Under the pieces are notes generated by a model, which was given only the letters and a program-made list of their open reading frames with translations, did not search any database and was not told where the DNA came from. 64,000 nt of DNA from the NCBI GenBank assembly GCA_016714445.1, contig JADJNF010000009.1:248001-312000 (forward strand), read 5' to 3'. Of this stretch, positions 53,129 through 63,500 are shown one piece after another (the first letter of the stretch is position 1; every line of letters starts with the position of its first letter). This DNA is from Saprospiraceae bacterium (GTDB lineage Bacteria; Bacteroidota; Bacteroidia; Chitinophagales; Saprospiraceae). Both the position numbers and the translations under genes were made by a program.

Positions 53129-54757
53129 TCAACTCATCAGTGCTCGCTCTCTTTCCAATCTTGAAACATATTCCAAAGGGGTACATTGAAAATATTGTCT
53201 GAATGTTTTATAAAAAGTTACTTTGTTATTAAAGCCGGATTCGAAACCAACCTGAGATATGGTATACGGACAGTTGGGGACAGACAGCATGTCTGCGGCA
53301 TGATATATTCTATACCTGTTGACCCATTCAAAAAAGTTCAGATTATAATTTTCATTGATGACCTGTGAAACCTGATTTCTGTGCAGCCCAAGTAAATCAG
53401 CGATATCCTGCAATCTTAGATCTTCGCGCTGATAGAGGCGTTGTTCGCTCATAAATCTATCCAGTTTCAACTTTATAGAGTTGGAAACAGTGGATGTTAA
53501 AGGTGATGTTTTGTACTTTTTTACTTCAGTTGCCTGATTGTTTTCGGCATTTTCGGCCATTTGGTGTATTTTCTCATTTTGATACAAATTTTGCTGTGTT
53601 GGGTTACCGATCGGATGTTGAAACGACAGATATTTGGATTCCAAAAAACCCATCGTTGCGATACCTATGATACCTGCTGCCATCCATGCGCTGATGCCAT
53701 AGTCCCATTCTCTGTTAAAACCTTCCCAAAAGGTGCAACCATAGTACACAACATTTGCCAGAATAAACAAACCAAAAAATATAAAAAGATACTGAATCCA
53801 CTTTTTGACATAACTGTCCACCAGCCAATCTCCTTTGATGGATAAGTAGGAAATCACAAAATAGAGAGATAAACTAAATAACTTTATTGGCATACTTTGA
53901 AAAATAGAGATAAAAAGTCCGGAGGATGTGGTTTGTTCTTTTGTAAACGGGTAAAACAAACCTGCATTTGCAAAAACTAAAACACACATAAAAAAGGGCA
54001 AAAAATGTAATCCCACAAACATGGCCTGATGTCGAAAACCGGAAACTGTCCTGACATAAAAATAAAATATGGGTCCGATTAACAAATAAAGTGAATGCCA
54101 CCATTCATTCAGATAAGGAAATGAGAAGTTGAATTTTGTCCAATACAACACAAAGGACGTCATGATGATACTAAAATTGACAATAAATGCACTCAGCCAT
54201 CTCAATTGAATAAAATGGGCGCCTTTGATAAAAAACAAAAGCCCTATAAAAAAACCTAAAAAAGATATTACGGATATAACAAATGTAAAGACATCAAACG
54301 AAGGTTGGGAAGCCTGATACAATTTCATCACATCAGGATTTCTGAAGCTTAATTCCCTCATTTCTTCTATGTTCATGACCCGGAAAAGGTCTATTTTGTT
54401 GGATAGTTCTTTCAGGATCTCGACCGCTTTTAAATCTTCTTTAAGAATGGCGTAAGATCTGGCTTCAAGGATTTTGGCGATTATATGATCCTGATATCCT
54501 TTGGCTTTTGCAAGATGCAGATATTGCAGTGCAAGATCGCCGTTTTTTAATTTTATTGCACACCGGCATCCTTCAATCATAGAAGTCATGGATGCAGAGG
54601 TATCAATTTTGGTCAGGACTTCTTTTAAGTGGACACAACCATTTTTTTGATGGGAAGCCCAGTTTATGGTATCCATGGATGATTGACAGGCAATTATTTT
54701 GTATGCCAATAATATAATGGTAAAAAACAATAGTCTGAGTATTGTTTGACTTTTCAT
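53129..54757 (-). CDS. Membrane-bound AraC-family transcriptional regulator
   Basis: A 542-residue regulator. A signal-like N-terminus and helical TPR-like region (about 40-125) lead to a seven-helix membrane domain (about 154-385, starting FDVFTFVISVISFLGFF), a linker, and a C-terminal AraC HTH domain (about 435-535: LRLQDIADLLGLHRNQVSQVI, then ISQVGFESGFNNKVTFYKTF, with the typical second-helix GF..K..FYKTFR pattern). Membrane-anchored AraC proteins of this layout sense periplasmic or membrane signals. Its ATG overlaps the stop of the NHL-propeller gene by 4 bases, so both are co-translated and the propeller may be its sensor partner or target. Confidence 0.88.
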   Translation of the reverse strand: MKSQTILRLLFFTIILLAYKIIACQSSMDTINWASHQKNGCVHLKEVLTKIDTSASMTSMIEGCRCAIKLKNGDLALQYLHLAKAKGYQDHIIAKILEARSYAILKEDLKAVEILKELSNKIDLFRVMNIEEMRELSFRNPDVMKLYQASQPSFDVFTFVISVISFLGFFIGLLFFIKGAHFIQLRWLSAFIVNFSIIMTSFVLYWTKFNFSFPYLNEWWHSLYLLIGPIFYFYVRTVSGFRHQAMFVGLHFLPFFMCVLVFANAGLFYPFTKEQTTSSGLFISIFQSMPIKLFSLSLYFVISYLSIKGDWLVDSYVKKWIQYLFIFFGLFILANVVYYGCTFWEGFNREWDYGISAWMAAGIIGIATMGFLESKYLSFQHPIGNPTQQNLYQNEKIHQMAENAENNQATEVKKYKTSPLTSTVSNSIKLKLDRFMSEQRLYQREDLRLQDIADLLGLHRNQVSQVINENYNLNFFEWVNRYRIYHAADMLSVPNCPYTISQVGFESGFNNKVTFYKTFRQYFQCTPLEYVSRLERERALMS

Positions 54758-55866
54758 TTTGCAACTATCACCTTTTGGGTTTTATTATAATACTTCATGC
54801 CATTGGTTCGTGCAAAATATACCCCATTGTTAAAATCTGAAAGATCCAACACGGTATCTTTTGAAACGTCAAATGTAAAAACCAATTGACCTTTGACATC
54901 AAATACATTAATCATGGTTATATCGTCTGCATTAGGAGATACAATATACACATTAGCGCCAAGGGACATCAAAAAATGATTACTTTTTTTTTCAGTGTGT
55001 TCTTCCTCCGTGTCTGATGTAATCATTTCTCGGCATACCACTGCATTTGCATTACGCAGGCCATTTTCGCCCGGAGGGACTAGGTATTTTTGAAAAACAT
55101 TGTTATTATCATAAATTCGGACAGAAGAACCAACGCCAATAATAATATTGCCATCATTCGCCAGATGAATTCCTTCACAATTAGTAACACCCTGAAAAAG
55201 TACTTTTATCAATTTGCCATCCTTGTCATATAGCAGGACTCTTCCGCTATTGTAATCCAGGACTATAAGCTGTCCGTCAGAATTGAAGGCAATATTGGTA
55301 GGGCCAAACAGACCCGTACTTATGAATTTGCCTTTGCTTTTCCCATCTGTATCAAACCGTTCAATAAACTTTCCATTGTAAGATGAAACATATAGGTCCC
55401 CGTTTTGATCCCAATCCATACCGATGCTTGTGTTCACGCCGCTTTGTGTAGCATTTGAAATAAAAGAACCGTCCGTTTTATACTTTTTGACTTTGCCATC
55501 ACCAAGCCACTGAAGTATGTACAGCATGCCGTCTTTTCCTATCTTCATACGGGTAGGACCCAGTATTCCTGATATTAATCTTTTTTTATATGTTCCTGAT
55601 TCACTATCATACGATTCTACAGAATTGGAAGATAAATTTGATATCAATACCTGATTACTGTCAGGAAGAAATAAAATATCCTGGGGCCAGGCCAGTCCAT
55701 CTTTAATAAATACTTTTCCGTTGCTGCCGTCTTCATTATATCTCAGAATCTGATAAGGTCCCTGCTGGAAGTTTCCTGCATCACTGATGTAATAATATTT
55801 TTGTGATATCACATCAAATGTGGACACTAAGCTGAATAAAATGCATAATAATGTTTTTGTCTTCAT
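54754..55866 (-). CDS. Exported NHL/SMP-30-like beta-propeller with T9SS tail
   Basis: A 370-residue exported protein. A signal peptide (MKTKTLLCILFSLVSTFDVIS) is followed by six propeller-like repeats (ISDAGNFQQGPYQILRYNED, GPTRMKIGKDGMLYILQWLG, GPTNIAFNSDGQLIVLDYNS) and a C-terminal T9SS sorting domain (NVFDVKGQLVFTFDVS, NNGVYFARTNG, ending TQKVIVAK). The start at 55866 is preferred (upstream 13 codons lack signal features). It precedes the AraC-type regulator by overlap, so it may be the extracytoplasmic binding partner of that sensor. Ligand unknown. Confidence 0.82.
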   Translation of the reverse strand: MKTKTLLCILFSLVSTFDVISQKYYYISDAGNFQQGPYQILRYNEDGSNGKVFIKDGLAWPQDILFLPDSNQVLISNLSSNSVESYDSESGTYKKRLISGILGPTRMKIGKDGMLYILQWLGDGKVKKYKTDGSFISNATQSGVNTSIGMDWDQNGDLYVSSYNGKFIERFDTDGKSKGKFISTGLFGPTNIAFNSDGQLIVLDYNSGRVLLYDKDGKLIKVLFQGVTNCEGIHLANDGNIIIGVGSSVRIYDNNNVFQKYLVPPGENGLRNANAVVCREMITSDTEEEHTEKKSNHFLMSLGANVYIVSPNADDITMINVFDVKGQLVFTFDVSKDTVLDLSDFNNGVYFARTNGMKYYNKTQKVIVAK

Positions 55867-56480
55867 GACTTTTTTTTTTAGATTAATTGATTCGACAAAA
55901 TTCATGAGTTTATCATTAGCCGCATTTAATGGTTACAAAGGTTTACTGATTTTTAATCAAAAACATGTGTTTTCTGACCATCTGTTAGTGTTACGGACAA
56001 TAAAAATGGAAATTTTCTTCAAAACGAAAGTAAAATGAATCATTTTGCCTATTCAATTGGAGTGTATCCTAAAATTACATTCAATCATGGGTCCACTCCA
56101 AAAACACAAAAATAAAGAAATGCCACAAAGTCTCGAAGTCTATAAGGTTCACAAAGTAATGATTATCAACTGTTTGAAATTAGTGATTCTATGTGTTTTT
56201 GTGCCTTTGTGGCAAAATTATAATTTTCAGAGATGACCCAATCTTATAAATTTTAAGTTGGGAATGAAGTGGATTGTCCTAAGAGTCTGTAGTTTAAGCG
56301 TAAGATGACCCTTCAGTTAAGAATTGGGGCAGTTTAAAAAAATCGATCAAAAATGGGATACACCCGTTATAAACAGCTTGTGCAGAATCCATTTGAAACT
56401 CCGTCATTTTTTCATTTTTTTTTCTTTTAGCCTAATGCGCTGAACACTTTTTTTATACCCCGATCTGTATGCCAAAATGA
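55867..56480. other. Intergenic with a MITE-like repeat
   Basis: Contains copy C of the ~150 bp repeat (56089-56239). No gene is recognised. The short open frames at 55820 and 56045 overlap neighbouring genes or the repeat. Confidence 0.4.
56089..56239. repeat. MITE-like ~150-bp repeat, copy C
   Basis: 151 bp. Ends GGGTCCACTCCAAAAA and TTTTCAGAGATGACCC form imperfect terminal inverted repeats. Interior words AAATAAAGAAATGCCAC, AAGGTTCACAAAGTAATG and GTGTTTTTGTGCCTTTGTGG are shared with copies A and B. Confidence 0.7.
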
Positions 56481-57614
56481 CTAAAAACACGGATACTTGT
56501 CAAAATACTGGACTTGTTGACCAATCCGCACAGGATGATGGGCAGATGTCGAAGTGGTAATATGGAGTCTGCCGGACTTAAAATCAACTTTATTAAAACA
56601 ACAGCGATGATCAGCCTTCAGATATAAAGGCCAATACCCGGTTTCATTTTGAGATGTAATAATTTTTTGTTCTGAAGTGGTAAATGGAGCATCACTTTCT
56701 AAGTGTAAGTTGATACCATCTGCAAAAATTACAGATGAGACAATATGATTCAAAGTGCTGTTTTTACCAAAGAATGAACGGCATAATTTTTCATAAATAT
56801 TTTTTTGCTGATCGGATGGGTTGTAATGCCTTAATGAATCCAACAAATCTGCATCAAACCAGGTACCAGGTGTTACGAGAATGTTTGAAAAGTGATCAAA
56901 CCGTACTTTTATCTTAATGTTGCTAATGGCAAATTTTTGATTGATATCTTCAGGGGCATCATGATTTACCATATGTTCGTTCAGTCTTTGAGCGGACCGA
57001 TTCCAAAGCAATTTGATATCTTCATTATTTCCTGCCGGTGAGTTATAATAAAAATGTGTGGCAGGTGAATCTTTAAGTATTTGGTTGATGTCTGTCAAAA
57101 AGGGGAAATACAGAGGTAAACGGGCTGTTTCATCGACATCTGTCAAAGAGTTTTGTTGCGTTTGTGGCGCAAATATTTGCTTACAAAGGTATGAACGACC
57201 AATATTAGCTACGTCAGGGGCATATATTAATGCCCAATTCATCCACACTACAGGCAATTCCGTCTTTGGAAGGCTAGATTCCAGTTGCAGCAAATAGGAA
57301 TTCCAGTGCAGAAAAGCAGACGTTCCTATCAGATCTTGAAATGCCGTTTCAGGAAAGGGCAATGTTTTGATCACTTCCTGATAAAGGCCATAAAAAGATG
57401 AATATATCCTGTCTTCCTGGTACCAATGTCTTGTTTCCGGGGGTAATATATCCAACATAGACAACCATTCATCATTTTTGGTTATGACCAATGCCGGATA
57501 AACCAGTTGAAATTGATCCGCACAAAGTGCCATGCTACTGACCAGGGTATGATGCCAGCCATCAGATATATTGGAGGGTTCACCATTTGGATATGTATTG
57601 TTCATACAAGGCAT
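56481..57614 (-). CDS. Unknown protein, paralogue of 57692-58882
   Basis: A 377-residue soluble protein without a signal peptide. It shares the layout and short blocks of the neighbouring 396-residue protein: NWALIYAPDVANIG against NWAMIYDPSIANIG, a VTPGTWFDADLL block against NTPGVWYYSSAM, and SSVIFADGINLHLES against SNLVIASGMSVTVVS. Sequence has diverged strongly, so this is an old duplication or a two-subunit family. It lacks the terminal VLPVSEFVGHSSQSAMAQY tail of its partner. No recognised family or catalytic motif. The two genes probably form one transcription unit with a terminator between them that may be read through. Confidence 0.68.
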   Translation of the reverse strand: MPCMNNTYPNGEPSNISDGWHHTLVSSMALCADQFQLVYPALVITKNDEWLSMLDILPPETRHWYQEDRIYSSFYGLYQEVIKTLPFPETAFQDLIGTSAFLHWNSYLLQLESSLPKTELPVVWMNWALIYAPDVANIGRSYLCKQIFAPQTQQNSLTDVDETARLPLYFPFLTDINQILKDSPATHFYYNSPAGNNEDIKLLWNRSAQRLNEHMVNHDAPEDINQKFAISNIKIKVRFDHFSNILVTPGTWFDADLLDSLRHYNPSDQQKNIYEKLCRSFFGKNSTLNHIVSSVIFADGINLHLESDAPFTTSEQKIITSQNETGYWPLYLKADHRCCFNKVDFKSGRLHITTSTSAHHPVRIGQQVQYFDKYPCF

Positions 57615-57652
57615 TGATCATTTGAATCAAGAATATAGTAAACAAATAAAAT

Positions 57653-57677
57653 AGAGGCTGGACAATAGCCAGCCTCT
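57653..57677 (-). terminator. Rho-independent terminator between the paralogue genes
   Basis: A perfect 9-bp stem AGAGGCTGG / CCAGCCTCT with a 7-nt loop, followed on the minus strand by ATTTTATTTG. It lies 14 bases past the stop of the gene at 57692. Confidence 0.75.
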
Positions 57678-57691
57678 GTAATTGGTATTTA

Positions 57692-58882
57692 CTACTTCGT
57701 AAACATTTGAGCGTTTTTATATTGCGCCATCGCAGATTGAGATGAATGTCCAACGAATTCGCTTACAGGAAGTACATTAGCGCCCAGTACGATCGGAACG
57801 CCCGGTGCACTTGATGTGGTAATGGTCATCCGTCCGTTTTGGTCAAAATTTGCTACATTGGTAGATGAAGTACCGACACTACCACTATAGAAAGGCCAAA
57901 AACCTGCCGATCCGCTTGCCTGAATGCTCGTTTGCTCTTCTTCAGAATAAGTAGCTTCGGAGACAACAGTGACGGACATACCCGACGCGATCACCAAATT
58001 GGAAGCAAATCTTTGTAAATTACCATTGGTTCCAAACGTATTTTTCCAGTTGATAGAAGAGTCAGGACTCCACGGATTTCCGGTTTGATTGGCATAAGCC
58101 AGCGCCATTGCTGATGAATAATACCAGACACCCGGCGTATTGGAAAACACTTGTACGTTTTGGAAATTGGCGTTTACATGTACTTTGCTGCCTGCAAATT
58201 TTTTGCTGATGCTTGAAGTAGAAGCACTGCCACCCCAGAGACCAAAAAATCCACTCACTTTACCCCCGGTCCATGAATTACTCACGTTACTGTTCATGGT
58301 ACTACTGTCGAAAGTAAATGCCCTGCTGGGAGCATTTTTCAATTGATTGACCATGTCCTGATATGTAAACATCCAGGTGAAATCTTTTGGAAGACCATTT
58401 AAGTCAGTGAACACTAACGTAAGTTCATTTTGAGCAGTAGCTATCGGATCCAATAAGATGGCCGCATAATCTGATGAACCGATATTAGCGATGCTGGGAT
58501 CATAAATCATAGCCCAGTTTCTGAACAAAGTAGGTAGCTCGTTCATGTTGGGTGGAAGCGGGCGACTCAATACATAAGTTTGCCATGCTTTGAAATTTTC
58601 AGCACCGATATCCTTTTTGACATCGACATTTCTCGCCGGAACAAGCGCAGATAACAGGCCTCTGTAATTATTATAGAACTGATTGCCTCCGCTTGCTACA
58701 AATTGCTGTGTCAGTGAATCCGGAGGTATATTATTAAAATATGTCCAGAAAAGAGAATTGATTGCTGTGCCTTCAGCAAGAGGTGGCGCAGGTTGTATGA
58801 TTTGGAAGGAGTTTTCACTCTGGCCCATTCCTTGTAAAAAACCATTGTACCAGCCATTTTGTAAATCTAAAAATTCTGCCAT
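57692..58882 (-). CDS. Unknown cytoplasmic protein, paralogue of 56481-57614
   Basis: A 396-residue protein starting MAEFLDLQNGWYNGFLQG, no signal peptide or membrane helix. A middle low-complexity region (SGFFGLWGGSASTSSIS) precedes a beta-rich half (VHVNANFQNVQVFSNTPGVWY, SGSAGFWPFYSGSVGTS, GRMTITTSSAPGVPIVLGANV). Not a family I can name. Tandem partner of the gene at 56481-57614, so the pair may form a heteromeric complex. Aromatic-rich strands and Ser/Gly linkers resemble some filament-forming proteins, but that is speculation. Confidence 0.72.
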   Translation of the reverse strand: MAEFLDLQNGWYNGFLQGMGQSENSFQIIQPAPPLAEGTAINSLFWTYFNNIPPDSLTQQFVASGGNQFYNNYRGLLSALVPARNVDVKKDIGAENFKAWQTYVLSRPLPPNMNELPTLFRNWAMIYDPSIANIGSSDYAAILLDPIATAQNELTLVFTDLNGLPKDFTWMFTYQDMVNQLKNAPSRAFTFDSSTMNSNVSNSWTGGKVSGFFGLWGGSASTSSISKKFAGSKVHVNANFQNVQVFSNTPGVWYYSSAMALAYANQTGNPWSPDSSINWKNTFGTNGNLQRFASNLVIASGMSVTVVSEATYSEEEQTSIQASGSAGFWPFYSGSVGTSSTNVANFDQNGRMTITTSSAPGVPIVLGANVLPVSEFVGHSSQSAMAQYKNAQMFTK

Positions 58883-59320
58883 GATGAATATTTTTTAAAA
58901 ATTAATTCCTACTCTGATGACTTTTCGGATTCCGCCCCCGCGATTACCTGTGCGGGTCAGGATGATTTTATTATAGTGGTTTTCTTTTCCACCTTTCGGA
59001 TACAATAGCTGGCCAGCTGTCTCAGATTTCTGATCCGTGAAATCCTTGTTTTAATAGAAACAAAGGTAAGGGCAACCGCAGGCCCTAAAATCAGTAGTAA
59101 TACGCTACTTTTTTTTAAGTGTTTGTACTTTATGATGAAGGAGAGTGGGCAATAACATTTTGCCATGTGTATTGATATGGAGTGGTAAAACCAACTGTAC
59201 AATAATCATCGTATGATGTCCTATTTCTAAAGATGGTAACGGGTTTACATTCAAAAGAGAAACATGATGAAACAGTATTCATCATATATACTCAAAATAA
59301 ATTGGTTTGCGAAAAAACCC
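58883..59320. other. Intergenic, nothing recognised
   Basis: AT-rich region upstream of the paralogue genes. The open frame at 58957-59202 has unlikely composition. Probably contains the promoter of the 396-residue gene. Confidence 0.4.
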
Positions 59321-59645
59321 GATCGTCGAAGTTTTTTTTAACTTCGATGCTGTAAATATTCAGGTCTCCTGACCGTACCTTCACCGATCGTCGAAGTTTT
59401 TTAACTTCGATGCTATATATTTTCCGGTCTCCTGACCGAAACTTCTTACCCTTCGGATGACACAGCGGCATCCCACCGCTACCCGATGTTGTGACAAACT
59501 AAAGATAGCGGTGGGACGTCCTTCAGCCGTCCGACCGCTTGCTATCTCCCGGTCGGATGACTCCAAGGCATCCCACCGGTACCTGAAGACCGATTATCGA
59601 AGTTTTATTAACTTCGATGCTATATATCATCCATGCTCCCTACCA
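59321..59645. repeat. Palindromic repeat cluster
   Basis: Three copies of a unit with TCGAAGTT(T)n AACTTCGATGCT and, in the first two, GGTCTCCTGACCG, at 59321, 59386 and 59592. Between the second and third, a longer inverted arrangement is built on GCATCCCACCG.TACC and its complement (59454-59488, 59506-59540, 59553-59584). Each copy can fold into a hairpin, typical of dispersed intergenic palindromes (REP/BIME-like). Confidence 0.75.
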
Positions 59646-59779
59646 ATGTGTTTCAATATGGTAAAAAAATTTTAATGGATTCAATGAGTTTTTTTTTAAT
59701 TATACAATGACCAGGATATTTTTGGATACAGAGTTTACGGGATTGCCTTATTAAAATAATAAATTTTAAAAGATAAATA

Positions 59780-60326
59780 ATGGTTTATATAAAATTTGAG
59801 ATAACTGGAATACAAGATTTTATATTTAATGTGACTTCAAAAGGTGTAGCAAAATCACTAAGGAGTTGTTCTTATTTTTATTGAAGCATGCACGAATTTG
59901 GCAGAAGAAAGATCATTTAAGGAATTTTCTGGAGCTACCGAATTTTATAATGATGTAGGAAATTTCATCTTGAGATTACCTACAGATAATTTCTTAGAAG
60001 ATTAATTTAATAATGTTGTGGGTGGAGCGCGCTTAATTTGTTATCGGAGTATTGATTGATGAAATTGGAAGTTTATTACTGAATACAATATACAGTTAGT
60101 TGCTGCCTTTTACATTGCTGAAACCAAGAACTTTGGTCAAATATTAACTGAATTGAATTCAAAAACCAATCAATCAAAATTTAAGCCCAGCAAAAATATT
60201 ACCTATTATGCTGCGATTAATGATAAAATAAAAGAGAGATTAGAAGACGTTGGAAATCTTACTCAATCTATAATTAATTCAAAAAGTTTTTCTAAAGTTG
60301 GAGATATTGGTAAGAATACTCTTTAA
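59780..60326 (+). pseudogene. Decayed Cas10-like (type III CRISPR, Csm1-type) fragment
   Basis: From ATG 59780 the sequence reads MVYIKFEITGIQDFIFNVTS, then KGVAKSLRSCSYF, the first palm-domain motif of Cas10/Csm1 (GIQDFIF-x-SKG-x-A-K-x-L-R). After a frameshift near 59875 it continues as IEACTNLAEERSFKEF and then FYNDVGNFILRLPTDNF, where Csm1 has a GGGNF-type strand. After stops at 60003 and nearby it continues EYNIQLVAAFYIAETKNFGQ, ending at 60326. No intact GGDD motif, HD domain or downstream cas genes are visible. It is a relic, missing its 3' part. Cas10 normally makes cyclic oligoadenylate and cuts DNA on phage RNA recognition. Confidence 0.62.
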
Positions 60327-60528
60327 ACAATCATGGACATTACACTTAAAATTGAAACGATTCATACAAATGTATTCAATCTGTTAATCGAAATAATTTT
60401 CGATTATGCAAATTTAAATTAATTCCATTGTATTTGGTTTTTCAGATATTTATCCTAATTTTGTTCGTAATTTTTCAAATTCAATCCATACATTTGCTTT
60501 AGAAACATTTTAGTAAATCCTGTTAATT

Positions 60529-63500
60529 ATGTTTAAAATTTCTACGTTTAATCTGCCATATAAAAAGACTTTCAATGCTTCTTTTGTTTTTTTGTTATTC
60601 TTCATAGCCTTGGTGAAAATCCGAGCACAAGGTTGTTTCCCTCAAGGAATTATATTTAACACTCAAGCGGCGATTGATGAATTTAAAATAGTTAATCCTG
60701 GATGCAAAATCATAGAAGGTGATCTTGTCATTGGTGGTTATAACACTTTGATAGGAAAGAACCAAGATATTAAAAATCTTAATGCATTAAACGGAATCGA
60801 AGAAGTAAAAGGGAAATTAATAGTATCTAGTATAGAAAATCTTTTTAACCTCACTGGATTGTCTCAATTAAAGAAAGTAGGTGGTGATATAATTATCCAA
60901 GGTAACGGGAAAATTAATAATTTAAGTGGTCTTGAAAAATTGACTGGCATAGAAGGGAATTTAGAGTTTTTTGTAAACAATGTGGCCAAAATGTCCACAA
61001 AAGGACTAGATAGTGTTCGATATATCAAAGGTGATTTAAATATCAAAGCTTTTGGTATTAGTTCGTTGATTGGTTTAGGTAAGTTAGATAGCATTCATGG
61101 CAGCCTTTATGTGTACGGTGACGGTGTGAGTAATTTTTCTGATTTGAAATCTATTAAATATATTGGTAAAAATATTACCATCAACGATAGTGAGATATCC
61201 TCCTTTTCAGGTTTGTCAAAGATAACTGAAATCAAAGGTAATTTACGAGTTAGTGATAATCCTTTGAGTTTTTCAGGATTACAGAACCTAGAAATCATTC
61301 ATGGAAATTTTGAAGTAGTAGAAAATGGCATTAATGGTAGTTTTGACGGGTTGACAAAATTAAAAGAAGTCAAAGGGAATGTGTACTTTTATGGAATCGG
61401 CAAAGCGGAAATAAAATCACTTAAAGCATTAGAAAGGATAGGAGGCAATTTAAGTCTGATTAGAGCTAATCTAATACAGACACCATTGCAAGGAATGCCA
61501 GCATTAAAATTAATAGGAGGAGATCTTTTGTTTAATCAAAACGATGAGTTAAAAGATTATGGGCAATGGCCAGCTTTGGATACAATCCATGGATCTTTAA
61601 GATTTTATTATCATTATTCTTTGTCATCACTTAGTGGATTTAATAATCTAAAATATATTGGCAAAAATCTTAAAATTGAATTAAATAAAGAACTTGTCTC
61701 AGTCACTGGTTTTAATCAATTAAACCAAATTAAAGGTTCTATTGAAATATTAAATAACGTTAAACTGAAAACCATAAGTGCATTATTTAACACGCAAGAA
61801 GTTAACGGTTACCACATTAATTCAAATCCACTAATAACCGATTTAGTTTTCAATAATACTAATGATGTCATGACTGAGTCCGTAACGATTTATTCTAATA
61901 ATAGTTTAAAATCTTTAAGTGGACTGCAATCTGTAAAAAAAATACACAACATCTCAATAAACTTTAATAGTAAACTCACAAATGTAAATTTTGCAAGTCA
62001 ATTGAATACTCTCTCGGGCATTCTTCTTTTGGAAAACAACAGCATTAATGAAATAAATGTCTTTAGCCAGCTTGATAGTATAAAGGGTGGATTAACTGTA
62101 AGTAACTTAAATAATGCAGGTATAACCATTCAAGAATTTCTCCCATCTTTAACTTATTTTGAAGGTGGACTGAAATTGACACAAGTAACTGCCACTGACC
62201 TCCCATTTTTAGATGGTAAAAGTGTAATTAATGGGCAATTAATTCTTCAAAATATTACATCACTAAATCACATCAATTTTCTGAATAATCTTGATTCAGT
62301 TCTTGGTAATTTTACACTTAGTCTGCAGGTAAAATCTTTACAGAGTTTGTCTTCGTTACAAAAAATAAACGGTTCGTTTGCTATAAATAACTGTGACAGT
62401 ATCCAAACGCTTAAAGGATTAGAAAATTTAAAATTTGTAAGAAACGCTATATATATTAATTTTAACGATAATTTAAATTCTATATCACAACTCCAAAATA
62501 TTGATACATCCTATTTTCGTGTATTCTCATCAATCCCTACCTTGAGTTTAGTAAATAATCCAAAACTAAATGAATGCGAAATAAAATTGGTATGTAATTT
62601 ATTGACAACTGGAGCTAAAAGTCTAAACATTAAAAATAACGGTCCTGAATGTAGTTCACTTGAATTGATAGACTGTCTTGACAATACCATGCTATCAGGT
62701 AAGACATACATTGATGTTAACAAGAATGGAATACTAGATAATGAAGATATTATTGCACCATTAATAAAGTTGTCAATCAATAATGGTGAAAAATATATTT
62801 TTTCGAATCAATATGGTAGATACTTTTTTCAAGCCGAACCTGAAACAAAATATGTGTTAAAATCAGAAAACAATGATAATCTGGCTATTATTGGAGATTC
62901 TTTATCAAAGACTTTTTTTCCACAAGATGAGTTTAAGCATGAAGTTCACGTTGGGTTTAAGTTTTTAATGGATTCAATTCGGGGGGAAGTAAGCATACCT
63001 GGCCCAAAGATTAATAGGTGTAGTGAAATTGTGCAAGTCAATCCCAAAATTGTGAATATTGGTACAAAACCAACTAATTATAGATTGCGAATTTTTAAAG
63101 GTAATTATACATTAATCAGCAGCTACCCTGTCCCAAAATATCTTATTGGAGCTTATGAATGGGAGTTCAATAATGTTTCTGTTATGTCGTCAGCAGAAAT
63201 CAGCTTAAACCTCGATATGCCCAATTTTAACTCTTCCGGACAAGACTTAATTATACCACACGTACTCTATATTCAAAAAAACGGATTATGGATTTTAGCA
63301 GACAGCACTGCTTACATAAGTAAAATAGTATGTGCTTATGACCCTAATGATAAACAAGTAGTTCCATATGGAAAAAAAGAAGAACGATTTGTACTGAAAG
63401 ACGAACCATTGTCCTACACCATACGATTTCAAAACACTGGCACTGCAGCCGCTAGAGATGTAATAATACGTGATACGTTAGATGAAGGATTTGATTTAAG

